Below, piece after piece: positions 1-12,206 of a stretch of DNA of 64,000 bases. This DNA comes from Cryptomeria japonica (lineage: Eukaryota > Streptophyta > Pinopsida > Cupressales > Cupressaceae): assembly GCF_030272615.1 (NCBI RefSeq), contig NC_081406.1, forward strand, positions 262,536,624-262,600,623, read 5' to 3'. The position numbers and the translations under genes were made by a program. The notes under the pieces were generated by a model. The model had not been told where the DNA came from, did no database searches, and saw only the letters and a program-made list of their open reading frames with translations. Numbering within the stretch: the first letter of the stretch is position 1; each line of letters opens with the position of its first letter.

Positions 1-1167
1 AAGCGAAACATTGAGATTTTGCTCAAAAAGGATCATCTTCCAAGACTGAAATTGGTAGATTTGGAAATGTGTGAGCACTGTACATGTGACAAACAAAAGA
101 AAATTAGTTTTTCTGGCAAGGAATGTGACACGAAGACACGACCATTGGAGCTCATGCATTCGGTTATCTTTGGCCTTATGGAGGTAACTTCATTTGGTGG
201 ATCTAATTATTCTGTTATTTTTCAAGATGACTGCACTAGAAAGTTCTGGGTTTTTATGTTAAATTACGAGACTAAATTGTTTGACAAATTAAACAATTTC
301 AAAACACTCTTTGAAACCAAACCAACAACAAAATTAAACGTTTAAAAATAGATAACAGTGCTGAATTCTATTCCATAGAATTTGATCGGTTTTGTGTAGA
401 GAATGGTATTAAAAATGTTACGTTTTCACCACAAAAAATCAATGTCATAGAAAGTTTGAACGAGACAATTATGGAGAGAGGGGGTAGCATGCTCTCACAT
501 GCAAGTTTGGGAAAATAATTTTGGGCCGAGGCTGCCAACGCAGCAATATAATTAATCAATCGAAGTCCATCTTCTTAGTTGCAATTTGAAATTTCGGAGG
601 AAAAATGGAAAGGAAAGAAAATTTCTTACAATCACTTTTGGGTGTTCGGTTGTGAACCTTTTGTTCACATTCCACAAGACAAAGTAATGAAGTTTGAAGC
701 AAAATCAAAACAGTGTATCTTTGTCAAATACGGAGACGAGAAATAGGGCTATAAGCTATGGGATCCCATTTTGAAATAGGCTACACGAAGCCAAGATGTA
801 ATCTTTAATGAAAAAGTTGCAGGCACAGGTACATAGAGAAGCAAAGATGGTTCAGAGAGTGCAACAAAATCAGAAAATGGCACCAATTCTTCTGATAAGG
901 AAGTGAGTGATAGCAAGATCCCCGAATTGGCAAGGGTTTCAAAGCAAACTGATCGCAGGAAACACAAGAAACAACACCTTCTAAGAATAATGCTTTGTCT
1001 GAATCAGTAATTCTAATTCTGAACTTGTCGGGATTGAGGAGGATAAAGAGGATAAGAGCCATCCTATTGAAATTGATGATGAGGCTCTTATGTTTAAAGA
1101 AATGATTGATTTTCTGAAGTAATCAGTAACTACAAGGCTTGAAAATGAGCCATTTGTGGGTCCAGCC
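1..1167 (+). pseudogene. Ty1/copia integrase relic (partial)
   Basis: Frame 1 from base 19 reads as the end of the GAG-pre-integrase zinc finger (CEHCTCDKQKK) followed by the integrase core: the stretch around LELMHSVIFG and the block FQDDCTRKFWVF match the usual copia pattern LELVHSD..G / DDCTRKTWV. Translation continues past a stop near 345 in shifted frames through a segment resembling the core DNG-to-E region (AEFYSIEFDRFCVENGI) and on to about 780, where a poorly preserved post-integrase linker follows. Several in-frame stops and frameshifts are present and no RT is seen before the next element, so this is a dead, 5'- and 3'-truncated copy. The first part of the element lies outside the window. 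Confidence 0.8.
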
Positions 1168-1280
1168 TGTTGTGACCATTTCACACATCACCCCATCAGG
1201 ATGGGGACCCCTCTTTTTTCGTTGGTTTTGCTTTCTTTTAGTTAGGTTTTTCTCTGCTTGTTAGGTGTATTGAGTGAGTT

Positions 1281-2402
1281 GGGGGTCCAGAGCGAAATTC
1301 ATAGAAAACCCTATTTTTCTTCATGAAGTCTCCAAATGGATGCCAAGTTGAGCTTGATAGAGGTCAAAGGAGGCCTAACAAGTTATGTCCTAGACATGAA
1401 AAGGAGAAAAGAGGTGAAAGATTAGCTCAAAACTAGGATTTCACTCCTGACCCTTCCAAAGGGTCCAGAGCGAAATCCTCATTTGACCCTCAATTTTGGC
1501 CTAAGGCATTGGAAATGAAGGTTTTGGAGCCAAGTGGATGGCAATGGACTTGGATGTGGCGAGAGGAAAGCAAATTTGACCAAATTTTGAAGATGGATTG
1601 GATGAAAGAGGTAGGAAATCAAGCAAAACTAGAATTTCGCTCCTGACCCTTCCAAAGGGTCCATAGCAAAATTCTTAGAAGAGACCTTTTTCCTCTTTGT
1701 TTGCACTAAAGTCTTGTTCCTTGGACATGGTGGGGGTAAATGATGTATCTTTGCCTTTTGAAGTGATAGAATGTGAAAGAGTGAAGGATTTTTGGCCAAG
1801 ACAAGAATTTTGCTCCTGACCCTTCCAAAGGGTCCAGAGCAAAATTCATACAAGACCCTTTTTTTTCACAAAACCTTGAAGTGAATGCTAACTTGGATTG
1901 GAGGATGATCAGGAGAAGCCTAATGAGTTATATCCAAGCCAAAGAAGGGAGAAAAAAAATGAAAATGAGCCTAGAAGGAAAATTTCGCTCTTGACCCTTC
2001 CAAAGGGTCCAGAGCGAAATTCATATTTCCTCTATTTTGCTCTTTAACTTGACCAAGTTTGGAACTTCTAAGGCATGGTTTGGAAGACTTGGATGCATAT
2101 TTGCCTTGGAGAGGAGGTTTGAGGCGATGAAATGATGGAAATCAACCTAGAAGGGGAAGGAGAATTTCGCTCTTGACCCTTTAAAGGGTCCAAAGCGAAA
2201 TCCTCAATTTGACCTTCTTTTTTGCCTTAAGCCCTAGGTTGACCTTGTCTTGAGCTAGTTTGATGGTGGATTGCCTTGATTATGGTGAAAGGAGCTTGAA
2301 ATTGATCAAGTTTGAGGGAGAATTGGATGAATGAAGTGGAAAATCAACCAAGAATGAGGATTTCGCTCCTGACCCTTCCAAAGGGTCCAGAGCGAAAATC
2401 CC
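1281..2402. repeat. Array of six ~43-bp palindromes plus one half copy
   Basis: Near-palindromes occur at 1436-1478, 1631-1675, 1805-1847, 1979-2022, 2162-2203 and 2358-2402, with a right half only at 1281-1301. Each has arms of the form AATTTCGCTC and GAGCGAAATT flanking an inner pair GACCCTT / AAGGGTC, and the centres are 174-196 bp apart. Both arms change together between copies: GGATTT pairs with AAATCC in the copies at 1436 and 2358, GAATTT with AAATTC in others, and TTTTGCTC with GAGCAAAA in the copy at 1805. The spacer sequences differ much more than the palindromes. Confidence 0.9.
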
Positions 2403-2859
2403 CATAGGCCTCATTTTCTTCCTTGTTTTGGCCAAGTTCTTAGTTTCAAAGGCATGTTAGAAGGTGAATTGATATGTGTAGTCACATAAATCTGTCCACT
2501 TAATTAAATGAATATTTAGTATTTATTTGATTATTTAACCATCAATCAATAATTAATTAAATTAATATTTAATTAGTTCATCTTAACCCTCTTCTCCTAT
2601 TAATTAAATAAATTATTCAGTTTATTTGATTTAATTCACTTAACCAAATTCAAACCATTTATTAAATAAATAAATCATATTTGTTTAATTAAATCTTCTC
2701 TCACATTTAAATAAATGAATATTTATTTAAAATCCCATCTCTCACATTTAACATTTATTTAAATCACCTTTATCTTCCACCCACTTGCATTTTCCTACAA
2801 ATGCAAGTTGCACAGCTATTTTAAATAAATTATTTATTTAAAATCCTATTTATCCTCAC

Positions 2860-3012
2860 CCACTTGAAATCTTTAATGGTTTCCCTTAAAATCTTCAAAC
2901 TTAATGACTTCCTTTAAGACTTTAATGGTTTCCCTTAAAGTCTTCAAACTTAATGGCTTCCTTCTAGAGTCTTTTTAAGCCTTTAAAGGTTTCCCTTAAA
3001 GTCTTCAAGCAT
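2860..3012. repeat. Three degenerate ~60-bp direct repeats containing a hairpin
   Basis: The unit contains ACTTTAATGGTTTCCCTTAAAGTC and its variants around 2870, 2930 and 2980, separated by TTCAAACTTAATG. Within the unit AAGACTTTAA is the inverse complement of TTAAAGTCTT, with TGGTTTCCC as loop. It lies inside the LTR-like region of element A. Confidence 0.65.
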
Positions 3013-3717
3013 TTAATGTTTTATCTTCCTTTTTCTCGTTTAAATAAATTAATATTTAATTGAAATGCAAATTACACCATTTAATTGAAATGAATGATTT
3101 TATTTCAATTGGAAATCTCAAAATTCCTCCCACTTGCATTCTCCTACAAAATCCACTTGCATGTCTAAATCCCTTCTAGATTCTTCTAACCCTTCTTAAT
3201 TAACCTAATCCATCCCCTAAATATTGTCACATTCTTAAATAAAAGGAAGTCACTTCTCAAAAACCTCCAAAGTCTTCAATAACCATTAAAGGCTTTATGT
3301 CTTCAAATGGTTAACCTCTAAAATCTTCCAAACCATTAAAGGCTCTTACACAACCATTTATGGTTAACTCACCTTTTACCTTTGGTTAGAGACTTTCCTC
3401 TAACTTAACCATCCTTTTGACTCATGGGTCTCTTCAAAGCATTTGTTTCTTTGACTAAGGTAACCATTTAACCCTTGCACATTCATTTATCTCTTGGATA
3501 AAAGGAATATCCATTAACCTAACCCTAACTCAACCCCCTAGGGTAACCATCATGTCCCCTCAAGCATTTAATGCTCCTTATCTCTCCTCTCAAGCCTCCT
3601 CATGGTGACACTTGTCAACATGAGATTGGGTTGAAAGTCTCACATGGATTGAATATCTTTCAATCATAACCCTTGTTAAGATTGCTCAATCTTAATCCTT
3701 CATTTCCCCATTTCTTC

Positions 3718-3725
3718 TATAAATA
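3718..3725 (+). promoter_or_regulatory. TATA box of element A LTR
   Basis: TATAAATA within TTCTATAAATAGAACCC, about 400 bp before the LTR end. This is a canonical plant TATA box, and transcription would start about 30 bp downstream in an A-rich stretch (near 3750). It marks the U3/R junction of the LTR. Confidence 0.7.
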
Positions 3726-4122
3726 GAACCCTTCTCCTCAAGCAAAGAAGGAAGCATTAGAGTATTGTTGTTATACTGGTATTAGCATAGAGCTTTTTCA
3801 TAACATCACTATCTACACTTGCATAGCATTTATTTATCATTTTCAACCATCTTGAATCTCCATATGGCATCCATGGCTAGTGCTAAAAGCTGAGAGCTAC
3901 ACTCATGTGGAACTTGGAGAGGAGAGGAACAAGGGAGGAGCAACTATGAGCATCTTGATTAGCTATTTTATTCTATATTTATATGCTTTCTATTTCATGC
4001 TTAATATCTCTCTTGATATGCTGTTTAGGATAATCTTTTGTTGCTAACACTAACGTTTGTTTCTTGTGCTCTTGTGTGTGTTGCCATCAAACAGATTTTC
4101 TAATCCTTTTTGCAGAGCATCA

Positions 4123-4142
4123 TTTGGTGAACCCGACGTGAA
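4123..4142 (+). other. Putative primer binding site of element A
   Basis: TTTGGTGAACCCGACGTGAA follows directly after the CA that would end the LTR. A TGG two bases in is expected, because tRNAs end in CCA. I cannot assign the tRNA by eye. Its position relative to the LTR end mirrors the primer site of element B. Confidence 0.45.
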
Positions 4143-6808
4143 TCCAACAACTTTTTACTAACTTTTTGACTGTTTAGCTTGACTCACAGGTCATTCTCTT
4201 GTGCTTTTGTTCTCAGTTTAGCGCCTTCACAAATTGATACTTTAGCGCTATTGTCTATACTGTTGGTCTTTCGTGTTAAATAGCGCTTTTGTTTTCACAC
4301 AGAATAGCACTATTGTAACAAAGAGTTGTAAGAAAATTCCTTGTAACCAAAAACCAAAATTTTTAGGCTTGTAGAAGCCCACCAAAACATGCAGATTTTT
4401 CTAATTAATTATCTTTTGTGCAGGTTTTAACTAACCCCTACAATAGGATTTTTTTTTAGCAATTTTAGCTTAGGAAATAAATTTGTTCATATTGCTAACT
4501 TTGTCTTTCAAGTTAGGATAAAATAAATTCATTTTCCTTTTGGGTTAAAATCAACTACACATTTATTTGGAGTTTTAAAAAAGAACCACATCTTTCATTT
4601 AGAGTTCTAAAAAGAATCACACTTGTTCAAAGTTAAAAAGAATCACAAAAACAAACACACAAATTTATTTTTTGCAAAGTTAGGAACAAATTCTTTTGGT
4701 GCTTAAAATCAACAAGGCAAAATTTATTTCTTGCATCAAACTAAAATTCACAATCAACACTTCCATTTTGGTACAAATAAAAATTCACAATCAATTTGTC
4801 TTATTTTGCAAACAGTTTACTTCATGCATACGTGTTTCAAATTAAGTTGACCAGGATTTCAAAATTCTAGTTTACTCAAACATTTGCCTTTGAAGTTAAA
4901 AAGAACACCATGATTGTTGGAGCAACATCTCCAAATAGTTAAATCACATGGCGATGACAAGTTAAAAAAAACAAGTGAATTTCGTGTTTGGCACACTTGT
5001 GCAAAAAAGTTGGTCGAGTGGTCGTACTTCTAACACACACTATCCTCTCCCTTGGCTTTCGTGGTCCTAGGTGCAAGAGAAAAGTGTTAGTAACACTCAA
5101 ATTTTTATCTTTTTAAGAGAGGCCTGCCAAGGGATTGATTACTCTTGGGAACGACCTCGCGCGGTAAATCCTTCGAGCCACTATAGAAATCAGGTGAGAG
5201 CGAAAGCTGTAGCCTTGGGTATAGTTGTTCCTACAGTGTAACTTGCCGAAAGGACATATGGGCCCCACCACAAGTTACAAGGCTCTTAAGTGAGTCACCG
5301 CAGAATGAACTTATGTCCAAAAACATCGAAAATTACTAAACACCTTTAAGTAGAAGCCCACCTGTTCTATTGATTGAGAATATTTGAGATACAATTCAGT
5401 GCAAGAGCATAGATGGTTTTGCTCCCAAGATACTCACCATCCATATTTCCTTGAGTAGAAACATAGCTTTTTGAAAAGTCACTTGTGGCTTGATGAAAGT
5501 GGTGACTCTCCCATCATAGGGATCATCTATTTGTTATGTTCGTGCAAGACTTAGTATATCACATCCTTACCTACCACAGCAAGATTCATAAGGTATGTAG
5601 TACCAAAGTCGAAGAAATATCAAGATGTGGGTTGAATTTATCACAACTGGCCATTTGACCTTAGGGATAAAAAGTGTTTAAAGTATTTTCATTTTTGAGT
5701 CAAGACCAAAGTACAAATTGAGCCGACTTCAGGCTTTGGAAGAACACCTTAAAATACACTTAAAGGAAAGGGTCATAAAAGGTCCAAGGATTGGGTTGAT
5801 CTAAACCCATACTCATTTGTTCCTTTTGAGGCAACATTCTTGTGTTTTTGTGCTTGCTTTGTTTTCTTGTCAAAGAAGAATCAAACATCAAAATCCATCA
5901 AAACAAGTATTCATCCAACACAAACATTTTTCAGAAACCAACAAACAACAAAACAAAAGATCAAACACAAAGAGAAAAGTATCCAAATTTATGACCATTC
6001 TTCACATCTTGAGAAAGAAGAATCCTCATCAACACATCAACTTGAAAAAAAGACCATTAAGCTCCAAGACTTTAATCAAAAGAAGGAAATTCTTCTATCT
6101 CAATAGACAAATCTTTGTCTCTCATAGAACTTTTCTACGTCACATGCGTCTATACCTTCAAGGAAAATCAAACGAATTTGATCCAGAATCATTGAACCGT
6201 AGAGCTTTTATGCAATATAGAGCTTTGAGTTTTCACAAAAACCAAGGAGGCAAGATCAATCCTAATTTATTTCCCCATAGTTGCATCACATACAACGTAG
6301 CTCGGGAAGAATCACCAGCTCCTGAACAAGAAGGTGAAGAATTTGTCCCTTTTGTAACACATAGTTTTTATTGAAGTTACCATTTCATCCATTTCTCACC
6401 TTCACCTCATCACTTCATTTTTCAACTCTCAAAACATTAAGAGGTTCTTGTCCTAAAGTTCTCTTTTAGATATTGCTTGAATCAAACACAACAAATCACT
6501 TTTAGATTGTTTCTACATCTAGGATAAGCTCATCCTAAGAGACATATCTACGTAGGTTAAAACTAGTTTATGAGTGAATCTTCTCATTAATAGGTAGTTA
6601 AGTCTGTAACACATTTCAGATTTCTCTACACCTTATCATATCAAACCTTATCAAAATCAACAAGCAATTCAAAGAAGAAAACTTTGGTAATATCTACCTT
6701 TAAATGCTAGAGATCCACATGCAAAACAACACACCAACCATCGATCTTTCATTTCATCAAAAACTCATCATCATTTTCACCCAACTTCAACAAAAACTCA
6801 TAAACAAA
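4143..6808 (+). other. Leader of element A (untranslated), with a block shared with element B
   Basis: About 2.7 kb separates the primer site from gag, with no convincing gene. Around 5110-5195 a block (AGAGAGGCCTG, GGGAACGACC, CACTATAGAAATCAGG) resembles a block in the leader of element B (minus strand, about 29385-29465), suggesting a conserved leader function. CAG|GTGAGAG at about 5190 resembles a splice donor, and Ogre-type relatives are known to splice their transcripts; splicing here is only a guess. Confidence 0.5.
5817..6374 (+). CDS. Upstream ORF in element A leader (doubtful)
   Basis: An open frame of 185 codons in the leader, with a very basic first two thirds rich in K, R, N and Q and a more ordinary end (FDPESLNRRAFMQYRAL, then EQEGEEFVPF). 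Some Tat/Ogre elements carry an extra ORF before gag, so it might be a relic of one, but I recognise no domain, and low-complexity A-rich DNA can stay open by chance. Confidence 0.25.
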   Translation: MFLLRQHSCVFVLALFSCQRRIKHQNPSKQVFIQHKHFSETNKQQNKRSNTKRKVSKFMTILHILRKKNPHQHINLKKRPLSSKTLIKRRKFFYLNRQIFVSHRTFLRHMRLYLQGKSNEFDPESLNRRAFMQYRALSFHKNQGGKINPNLFPHSCITYNVAREESPAPEQEGEEFVPFVTHSFY

Positions 6809-8596
6809 ATGGCTCATACCCGATCACAGTCAAGGCAACGAGAAATAGAAATTGAAGAAGAAGAGTAGGAAAATATCAATGAATTCCAAGAAGCCCTTGG
6901 AGGAAACACAAATGATGAAAACCCAAGTACTCCTACTCCTGCAACAATAGAAAGGGCTCAGCACAACCCTCTCTTTAATAGACTTTTTGACGAAATACTC
7001 AGGAGCAATGCAGATGCTCACTTTTTAAAGCTTGCTCAAGAAGGAGCTAAACTCCCCTCTGACTTTGATCTTGCACAACTAAGACAAGCATCAGAACGAC
7101 AAAGTTGCCATGAAGAAGAAAGAGGTAGAGATCCCATTAGATATAACATTCCTCGAGGCAACCCACCTCCTCCTCCTCCAAACGACATAAAGATGTTGCG
7201 GCAACAAGTTGAAAATCTCGCCCAACAACTTCGTAGTGGTGTAAAGACTAATCAATTTTCACTCAATGATATTTGTCCCTATCCCTTTGATAGGAATCTT
7301 TATATGCCACCTTTTCCACGAGGGTTTGAAACACCCAAGTTCGAAAAATATAGAGGAAAAGGAGATCATCGCGATCATGTCAAAGAATTCCATTCAGCCT
7401 GTCTCGTAGTAGCATACGAAGATACATACCTCACGCGCCTTTTTCCCCAAAGCTTGGGAGGAACAACCACATCATGGTTTTCCCGATTACCAGGTGGCAT
7501 TAGGACCTTTGAAGAGCTAGTTCAGAAGTTCTTGGCACATTACTCTCATAACATTGAACGTGATATCACCATGGCGGATCTGTGTAACACTAAACAAAAA
7601 CCAGGTGAACTATTCTCAGTCTTCCTACAACGATGGCGTCAAATGTCTAGCAGACATTCTCTTCAGTTGCTTGAACAAGAACTAGTGGAAATATTTATTT
7701 CCAACTTAAATGACGAAATGGAATTTCACCTAGATGTAAAAGACACAAATTCCTTCAATGACATGATCACCAAAGGTTTAAAATGTGAGCAGGCTCTCAT
7801 CAAGAAAGGACTTATCAAAATCTATAATGAGCCAAAGGATGGTCCTCGCCCACGCTTCAATAGTGACAAACCAAGCTTCTGGAACAAAAACAAAAATGTT
7901 GTCAACGATGGGGTTGTGGATGCAAGAACTATCAAAAGTGCACAACCTGTAGTTCGATTTGCAGGACAAAATCCCCTACCTCAGACTAACACAGTTGATC
8001 CTCTAAATCAAGGCTGCATTACATCTCACGATGAACCTAGACCTCATCAACAAAAACAAAAGCGAACATACACTCCCTTAGGGGAACCCATCGAGACAGT
8101 ATTACGACAACTGGTTTCTCAAAATCTGGTAACTCTACCCAAAACATCAAACTATGAAACTCAAGTCAAACCTGCATGGTGGAAAGATACTGAACATTGT
8201 GATTTCCATCAAGGGAGAGGACATAAGACAAGCAATTGTCATAGATTAAAAGATCTTATTCAAGATCTTATTGACCGAGGTGATATTGAAATTGAAGGAC
8301 ATGACCCAAAGACAACAAACAATGATCATCTGATGTTCAAAAATCCACTTCCATCACAAGATCAAAGGGGTCCTTCCACTTCAGGGAGAAACACAGACAC
8401 CATTGATTATACGCAAGCAGTGTATAATTACACTGTGAATCACCTATATGATGCCAGTGAACAAATTGCAACTATAACTATCAAAAATCCCAGCTCCACT
8501 TGCAATGTTGTTACACGTCGTAGCAAGATTACTAAAAGGCAGCTCCACAAGGCACCCCATCTATCCCAAAGCAGTACAATCTTGTGGAACAATTAG
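6809..8596 (+). pseudogene. gag: gag of element A
   Basis: Capsid/nucleocapsid polyprotein. The ATG at 6809 (MAHTRSQSRQR) is in frame with the long open stretch from 7193; a TAG at 6866-6868 interrupts it, most simply a mutated CAG. The capsid-type Retrotrans_gag domain covers about 7290-7830 (PKFEKYRGKGDHRDHVKEF, then LTRLFPQSLGGTTTSWF, NTKQKPGELFSVFLQRW). A zinc-knuckle-like motif CDFHQGRGHKTSNCHRLK follows at about 8200. The region is collinear with the gag of element B throughout. The frame is lost near 8590, where protease continues in another frame. Confidence 0.85.
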
Positions 8597-9104
8597 ACAA
8601 AATGCCTGCGCTTATATCCATTTTAGAGCTATTGCGCCTATCTCCACCTCATAAAACAATCTTGGATCAAGATCTCCAAGAGGGGTCAATCCTTGCTAAA
8701 TTGAATGCAGATCAATTCCAAGCCATGGTTGGAAGTCTAAGGTCATTTCCTTGTCTCACTTTTTCCAAAAGTGACAATACATCTTTCCAGCAACCACATA
8801 ACGCCTCACTACACATTGAAGGATTTATCAACCAACATAGGATCAAGCGAGTCTTGATCGATAATGGAGCCGACCTGAATATTTGTACACTACAGTTGGT
8901 CAAAGCTTTGGATATGCAATAGAATCAGTGGATCCTCGCAAGAAGATCACAAAAGCCTATGACGATGCAGAGCGTTCATCCAAAGGAGCTGTGGTACTAC
9001 CAATCCGAGTGGGCCTTGTGGTGAAACACATCATCTGTCAAGTCCTGGACCTTCCTCTGCCATACAATTTGTTGTTGGGAAGACCTTGGATACATGCCAT
9101 GTAA
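8584..9104 (+). pseudogene. Aspartic protease of element A
   Basis: Retropepsin-like segment. The active-site motif VLIDNGADLNIC appears at about 8853, with D-N-G in place of the commoner D-S/T-G; D-N-G and D-G-G variants are usual in this clade, and element B has D-G-G. The flap/second half is in a different frame: the segment ending LLGRPWIHAM (to 9104) matches LLGRPWIHEM in element B. A frameshift near 8890-8920 and a TAA at 9105 break it, so no working enzyme is expected. Confidence 0.75.
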
Positions 9105-9389
9105 GCCGTTCCATCCACTTACCATCAGTGTATCAAGTTTTCACATAACGGTGTAGAGATCACAATCCTGGGCGATGCAAACCCCTTTGCATATTGTCAT
9201 AACATAAATCATCAGCCAGAGATAACTGTTCCCAACAATAGAGAAGCCATCTCCTCCACGTCATACATAAGTCCCGCCTCTCTTTCTAGTTCAAACACTC
9301 TTATACCCAAGCAAGAGAAGCTCAAAATAAAAATTGCAGAGGAAGGTCCTGGAGAATATAATCTAAGCCAACTCTTTTGTGTTGGACAA

Positions 9390-10307
9390 ATGTCCACTTC
9401 TCCTAAAACACATGGCAAACCTCAACAGGTGCTTCAGACGTCATTGGTCACACCAGCTTGTACATTAACGCCTTTCATCCTTGGAAAGAGTCAAGAAGAG
9501 GAAACCAACGATGAAGACATATCAGAATGGATATATAAGGATCCTATCACCACCGACATTCCGCAAGTTAAACTTCCCACAGATCAATATGGAAAAGGTC
9601 TTCTCATTATGCAAAGAATGGGATATGATGGTCAAAGTGCTTTAGGGTATTGTAAGCAAGGACGACATGAGCCACTGCAAACATAAATGAAGCCTAAAGA
9701 TAACACAGGCTTAGGCTTTCAAAAGGAGATCTTTCCTAAGCTCAGATTCAAAGGGAAACCCACCAAACCCTTATATCAACCTACTACAAAGAGGCCACCA
9801 TTGATTATAAAAGCAGCACCCCAAAACATAACAACTGCCCCATTGAAGCTAAAAATCCCAGCAAAACCATCTACAACGCTACTCGTCCCATCAATTGACC
9901 CAGCAACACCGTCAGCAGCAGTGATAACATCAATAGTCCCCTTAGCAGCAACAACTCTATCTGAATTCCCAGCAGTATCTACAACACCAGCAGTTCCAGC
10001 AGAAACAGCGGATTCAACACTACCAACACTTTCTGTATCAGATTCGTTGATCCCTATAATTCTTCCTGCAGCACCGATCATTTCATCCACAAAGATACAC
10101 CAACCGATTACACCTGCAGTATTTAACTCAAAAGATATCCCAGCATGGTACAGTAATCAGTTACTAGAAAGTGACTCAGAAACTGACTCACATGAGTGGG
10201 AATTTGATTCAGTACAGCTTAACACTTCAGATGAGGAAGACACATCACTACCGCCACCCTGCAAAGACATCCCTGTTTATGGAGAAGCACAGATAAAGAC
10301 CTCTTAG
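9390..10307 (+). pseudogene. Linker with G-patch-like domain, element A
   Basis: Between protease and RT lies DQYGKGLLIMQRMGYDG, followed by a GYCKQGRHEP block and, after a TAA at 9684, NTGLGF at about 9707. This fits the G-patch pattern (G..LL.KMGW..G.GLG....G...P, later GLG), a nucleic-acid-binding module. It is followed by a proline/threonine/serine-rich spacer (about 9780-10140) and an acidic serine-rich stretch ending at a TAG at 10305. G-patch domains downstream of a retroviral protease are known from betaretroviruses; here it is in the same place in a plant gypsy element. Element B has lost this segment. Confidence 0.6.
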
Positions 10308-10367
10308 GTTCCTGAACTGGAAATTTCTTCCACAGACCCCACATCACATCCTACGCCTGATTCTGAC

Positions 10368-12206
10368 ATGGAGAGTACCATCAACCCCCTTCACCACAAC
10401 GTCTTAACCCTCACTAATACATCTAACGAACTTAACCTAATCGATGAGATAATGCCCATTATCCATCCTGAACTCATCGAATGGAACCAACCCAATCCCC
10501 CATGTCTTGACCACTTCCAAAACGATGAGGCGATCATTGACTTTTTGGAACTACGGGATAACATACCAAGCGGGGATCACAAAGCTGGATTCACCATAGA
10601 ACTTAATAGCATAGCATACTTCGGGGCAGATGCCAAATCTTTCAGGTACAAAAATATAACAATAAAACATGGATCTTCCAGTGAAAACCACACCGTGGCA
10701 CTGTTTGATTCAACAAAAGTAAAAAGAAAGAGTGTATCCAACGGTGAAAACCTCTCTGAGGTGCCCGAGGATGAAAGGTTTGACATCCTTCCCTCTAGTA
10801 CACAACAGGAAAGATCAACGATTCTGATCGAGGAAACACAAAAATACAATGTAGGGACTCTTGAAACTCCTCACCTCATACATCTGGCATCTCTTTTGAC
10901 TCCAGAGGAACAACCCAAGTTTGTCGAATTCTTCCAAAAATGCCAGATCAACTTTGCATGGTCATATGCAGACATGCCTGGTCTTGATCCAGATTTAGTC
11001 ATGCATCGCCTCACAGTAGTAGAAGGAGCTAAACCTGTCAAGCAGAAGCTTCGCAAGATGCATCCTCAAATTGCCGTCCTAGTCAAAGCAGAACTTAAGG
11101 AACTCCTGGATGTCGGCTTCATTAGACCCATTGATTATGCGGATTGGATATCCAATATTGTGCCTGTCGGCAAACCAAATGGGGGCGTTTGTATCTGTAC
11201 TAACTTCAGAGATCTAAACAAGGCATGTCCTAAGGATGACTTCCCCCTACAAAACATCGACATCATAGTAGACCTAACAGTAGGACATGGCATGCTTTCA
11301 CTCATGGATGGCTTTTCAGGGTACAACTAGATAAAGATCGCACCAGAGGATCAGCACAAGACAACCTTCACATGTCCATGGGGCACATACTGTTGGAATG
11401 TAATGTCTTTTGGTCTAAAGAATGCAGGAGAGACCTATCAACGAGTAATGACTACTATCTTCCATGATATGATGCATACCATAATGGAAGATTATGTTGA
11501 TGACTTACTAGCAAAATCACTCACAAGAGAAGGTCATCTGGACATATTAGAGAAAATCTTTGATAGGCTAGAACAATATCATGTTCGACTCAACCCAAAG
11601 AAATGTGTCTTTGGAGTAACCTCAAGGAAACTTCTAGGATACATTGTCTCAAGCAAAGGTATTGAGGTCAATCCAGAAAAAGTCAAGGCAATCATGGACA
11701 TGCCACCTCCAAAGAATATCAGTCAGCTCAGGACACTACAAGGGCGGCTCCAATCTATTCGCAGATTCATCGCACAACTGGCAAATAAGTGTCACCCATT
11801 TACACACCTACTACACAAGAATATCCGCTTTCAGTGGGATGTCAGGTGCCAGCAAGCGTTCCAGATGCTCAAAGACTATCTCATGAATACACCATTATTG
11901 ATCCCACCAGATCCAAGTAGGCTTCTACTACTCTATATTTCAGCAACTAATACAGCTTTGGGAGTACTATTGGCACAACACAATGCAGAAGGGAAAGAGT
12001 GTGTAGTTTACTACATTTCTCGCACACTGGTCGGCTATGAACTCAATTACACCCCTATTAAGCGAGCTTGCCTAGCAGTAATCTTGGCAGCCACTAAACT
12101 GAGACACTATCTGTTAACTCACAAGGTACAACTCATTGCAAAGATCGATCCACTAAAAAACTTACTCAGCAAAGCAGCATTGCTGGTCGCTTGGCCGAAT
12201 GGGTAA
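10368..12206 (+). pseudogene. Reverse transcriptase and RNase H of element A
   Basis: RNA-dependent DNA polymerase. Conserved blocks in order: GFIRPIDYADWISNIVPV at about 11113, FRDLNKACPKDDFPL at about 11205, LMDGFSGYN, FTCPWGTYCWNVMSFGLKNA and the catalytic YVDD at about 11490. The Ty3-type RNase H follows (YISATNTALGVLLAQ, about 11935; YTPIKRACLAVILAATKL). A TAG at 11328-11330 replaces the Q of the usual GYNQI motif (CAG to TAG), and the frame is lost near 12200. An N-terminal linker without recognisable domain covers about 10368-10880. Confidence 0.9.

Larger units (their letters stand above)
1168..4122 (+). repeat. Putative 5' LTR of element A
   Basis: The right boundary is placed at CA (4122), followed by a TTTGG primer-site-like stretch, the same arrangement as in element B. 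The left boundary is proposed at 1168, where TGTTGTGACCATTTCACAC starts directly after the copia relic. A second possible start is TGTAGTCACATAAATCTG near 2477, which resembles the TGTAGACAC start of the element B LTR. The segment holds a palindrome array, AT-rich ATTTAAATAAAT blocks, a short hairpin repeat and a TATA box followed by a plausible R region, so it behaves like a U3-R-U5 unit. There is no second LTR in the window to confirm the ends. Confidence 0.5.

Noticed and set aside
2475-4122. Shorter LTR for element A starting at TGTGTAGTCACAT
   Set aside because: Possible, and similar to the LTR start of element B, but it would leave the 1168-2470 palindrome region unexplained; kept only as an alternative start.
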